Of a stretch of 31,324 nt of DNA, positions 29,773-31,324 are shown one piece after another (positions within the stretch are counted from its first letter, which is position 1; each line of letters starts with the position of its first letter). The position numbers and the translations under genes were made by a program. Source of the stretch: an uncultured Lachnospiraceae bacterium (GTDB lineage: Bacteria; Bacillota; Clostridia; Lachnospirales; Lachnospiraceae); NCBI GenBank assembly GCA_900554205.1, contig USGM01000024.1, positions 1 to 31,324 of the forward strand. Direction: 5' to 3'. The notes under the pieces were generated by a model, which saw only the letters and a program-made list of their open reading frames with translations, did no database searches and was not told the DNA's origin.

Positions 29773-31041
29773 TCAGTTCTGTTTTGTTTTTTTCATTTTT
29801 TTGCTGTTCTTTTTTTGTTCCCGCTCTTCCAGCTTTTTCTGCTCGGCCTCCCTGCGCTGCTTTTCCACCGCCTTAGCCGCCTCCTCATTCTGCATCTCCA
29901 TCTCCTCCACCTCAAACATATCCTCTTTTCCGAGGTGTCTGAAACGGTTGATACCCGCGACTAAGATCATCACACTGTTCTTCGTCGTCTCGAAGGCGCC
30001 CTCCTGGTACATGGAATAGACTAACAATCCAAGCGGTACGGCAATGATCATGCCGATGACGCTTCCAAACTTATAACCAATAAACAGCAGGAAAAGCGTA
30101 GGCAGCGGGGGCACACCCATGGAATCACCCACAATCTTCGGCTGGATCAGCTGTCTTGCCAGCTGTCCGCCGCCCCAGATGATCAGAAGCCCGATCGCCA
30201 GCTTGTAATCCGCTGTCAGAATCTTAATGATTGCCCACGGCACAAGCACGGTTCCCGTCCCCAGAAATGGCAGGAAATCCAGAAAGGCAACACCGAGTGC
30301 AATGAGTGCAAAGTAGTTCACACGAAGCACGCCAAGTCCGACCAGAAGCAGCAGATACATCCACACCTCAATTTTAAGCTGCGCCTTGAAGTATCCGCCG
30401 ACCGAGCGAACCAGACTGTTCCGCATCGTCGCATAGCGGAGCTGGATGGATGCCGGTGTGTGCCTGCGGAACCATTCATTGATCAGCCCTCTCTCCGCGA
30501 CAAAGAAATACGAGGAGAGAAGCGCCATGATGATACCGATGAATATGGACGGAAGCTGCTTTGCCAGATTTCCCGCCGCAGCGATGGTCGGTGTTCCGAT
30601 CTTGCCCATAAACTCGCCGACGTAACTGCCGATCTGCACCGCAAAGTCATTGACCTTCAGCTGTGCTTCTCCCGGAAGCTTTGCCAGCAATACATTCAGG
30701 GACTTTCCGATCTCCGCAAGATCCGCCTCCATGCTCTTCCACATTCCGGGAAGGGAACCGATCAGTCCGATAACCTGCTCCACCAGCTGCGATATGACAA
30801 GATATCCCAGCAGGACGATCAGTGCAATAACCACCACGATGACAAAAGCGCTGCCGATCTTACGCTTGATCTTTACCTTCTCCTCAAAGAAACGCACCAG
30901 CGGGCTGGCAATCAGTGCAATGATCCAGCCTGCCACGAACGGCGCAAAGAAAACAATCACCTTCGGCAGAAGGATGACTGCCGCCAGAAGCAGCGCGATT
31001 GCAACCGCAATATTGACTAAAGCCTTACTGTACTTCTTCAT
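29773..31041 (-). CDS. AI-2E family transporter / PerM-like membrane protein
   Basis: 422-aa polytopic membrane protein of the AI-2E (TqsA/PerM/UPF0118) family, members of which export autoinducer-2 or act as Na+/H+ antiporters. Helices: ALVNIAVAIALLLAAVILLPKVIVFFAPFVAGWIIALI, FVIVVVIALIVLLGYLVI, then after a soluble segment the conserved block YFALIALGVAFLDFLPFLGTGTVLVPWAII, and LFLLFIGYKFGSVIGMIIAVPLGLLVYSMYQEGAF. The C-terminal ~50 residues are a charged tail (KAVEKQRREAEQKKLEEREQ), likely coiled-coil or disordered. The ATG at 31041 has GGGAGGGG about 4 nt upstream. It overlaps the end of engB by 17 nt, so the two are probably co-transcribed. Substrate unknown. Confidence 0.93.
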   Translation of the reverse strand: MKKYSKALVNIAVAIALLLAAVILLPKVIVFFAPFVAGWIIALIASPLVRFFEEKVKIKRKIGSAFVIVVVIALIVLLGYLVISQLVEQVIGLIGSLPGMWKSMEADLAEIGKSLNVLLAKLPGEAQLKVNDFAVQIGSYVGEFMGKIGTPTIAAAGNLAKQLPSIFIGIIMALLSSYFFVAERGLINEWFRRHTPASIQLRYATMRNSLVRSVGGYFKAQLKIEVWMYLLLLVGLGVLRVNYFALIALGVAFLDFLPFLGTGTVLVPWAIIKILTADYKLAIGLLIIWGGGQLARQLIQPKIVGDSMGVPPLPTLFLLFIGYKFGSVIGMIIAVPLGLLVYSMYQEGAFETTKNSVMILVAGINRFRHLGKEDMFEVEEMEMQNEEAAKAVEKQRREAEQKKLEEREQKKNSKKMKKTKQN

Positions 31042-31324
31042 GTTCCCCTCCCTGTTCCCCTTCCAGAATGCCATCCAGTATCTCGTAGATCTCCTCGCGC
31101 CCCTGCTTGCTCTCCGCCGAAAAAGGAATCAGCACGGCTCCCTCTTCGGTGTGGAGCGTCGTCCGGATCAGCTTCAGCTGCTTCTGGATCTGACTCCTGT
31201 TGATTTTATCCAACTTTGTCGCTATGATGATCGGGTGATAGCCGTTGCTTAAGATCCAGTCGTACATGGTTCTGTCATTCTCCGACGGCGCATGGCGGAT
31301 GTCCACAAGAAGGAACACCGCCTT
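31025..31324 (-). CDS. engB: Ribosome biogenesis GTPase EngB (YihA/YsxC), C-terminal part (cut by window edge)
   Basis: The last ~99 residues of the TrmE-Era-Bms-like GTPase that helps assemble the 50S subunit. KAVFLLVDIRHAPSENDRTMYDWILSNGYHPIIIATKLDKINRSQ contains the conserved FLLVDxRH stretch after the G3 motif and the G4 motif TKLDK. FSAESKQGREEIYEILD is the G5-like end (SA-x-S-x-x-G), typical of EngB. The G1-G3 motifs lie beyond the right edge. Its stop overlaps the start of the AI-2E-family gene by 17 nt, with that gene's ribosome binding site inside the engB 3' end. The protein ends in an acidic Glu/Gly-rich tail. Confidence 0.92.
   Translation of the reverse strand, partial: KAVFLLVDIRHAPSENDRTMYDWILSNGYHPIIIATKLDKINRSQIQKQLKLIRTTLHTEEGAVLIPFSAESKQGREEIYEILDGILEGEQGGEHEEVQ

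Overview
The window looks like a chromosomal segment of a medium-GC anaerobic Firmicute, most likely Clostridia of the Lachnospiraceae type. The basis is protein style, strong AGGAGG-type ribosome binding sites, TTGACA/TATAAT promoters, a Gram-positive CsoR copper switch, lipoboxes, and a glycan cluster built on ABC importers with no SusCD pair. Genus cannot be fixed from sequence alone. No rRNA, tRNA, insertion sequence or CRISPR array was seen.

Left flank (1-5.5 kb): a csoR-copA copper operon (minus, copA cut by the left edge) with two identical-architecture CsoR-type operators; a small lipoprotein; a SAM methyltransferase preceded by a structured leader holding a 13-codon open frame; a GH43 glycosidase; a membrane-anchored EIIA(Glc)-like protein lacking both active-site histidines; and a cold-shock gene with a long switch-like leader.

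Centre (5.5-21.4 kb): a tightly packed minus-strand cluster of ten genes. In transcription order it encodes a family-5 solute-binding lipoprotein, two Opp-type permeases, two Opp-type ATPases, a HAD-GH105 fusion, a GH38 alpha-mannosidase, a 555-aa putative glycan lyase or hydrolase, a 223-aa protein of unknown function and an MFS transporter. Most junctions overlap or are separated by under 25 nt. A divergent AraC-family activator faces it across a region carrying four TTTACA hexamers. The simplest reading is import of an acidic, mannose-containing oligosaccharide: GH105 would remove unsaturated uronic acid and GH38 would remove alpha-mannose. Glucuronomannan or xanthan-like side chains are candidate substrates; this is inference.

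Right flank (21.4-31.3 kb): an mntP manganese exporter behind a yybP-ykoY Mn2+ riboswitch with an overlapping terminator; a hicAB toxin-antitoxin pair; a YjbR/DUF3795-like protein; a second, stand-alone GH105 gene with a promoter and a perfect 22-bp palindromic operator; an ABC exporter pair; a roughly 130-nt imperfect palindrome; a TraX-family membrane protein; an orphan response regulator with a degenerate receiver domain; an AI-2E-family membrane protein; and the 3' end of engB.

The best candidates for undescribed biology are the acidic-mannan-type locus with its HAD-GH105 fusion and two unassigned proteins, the phospho-dead EIIA-like membrane protein, the methyltransferase leader with mutually exclusive pairings, the csp leader, and the 27.5-kb foldback element.
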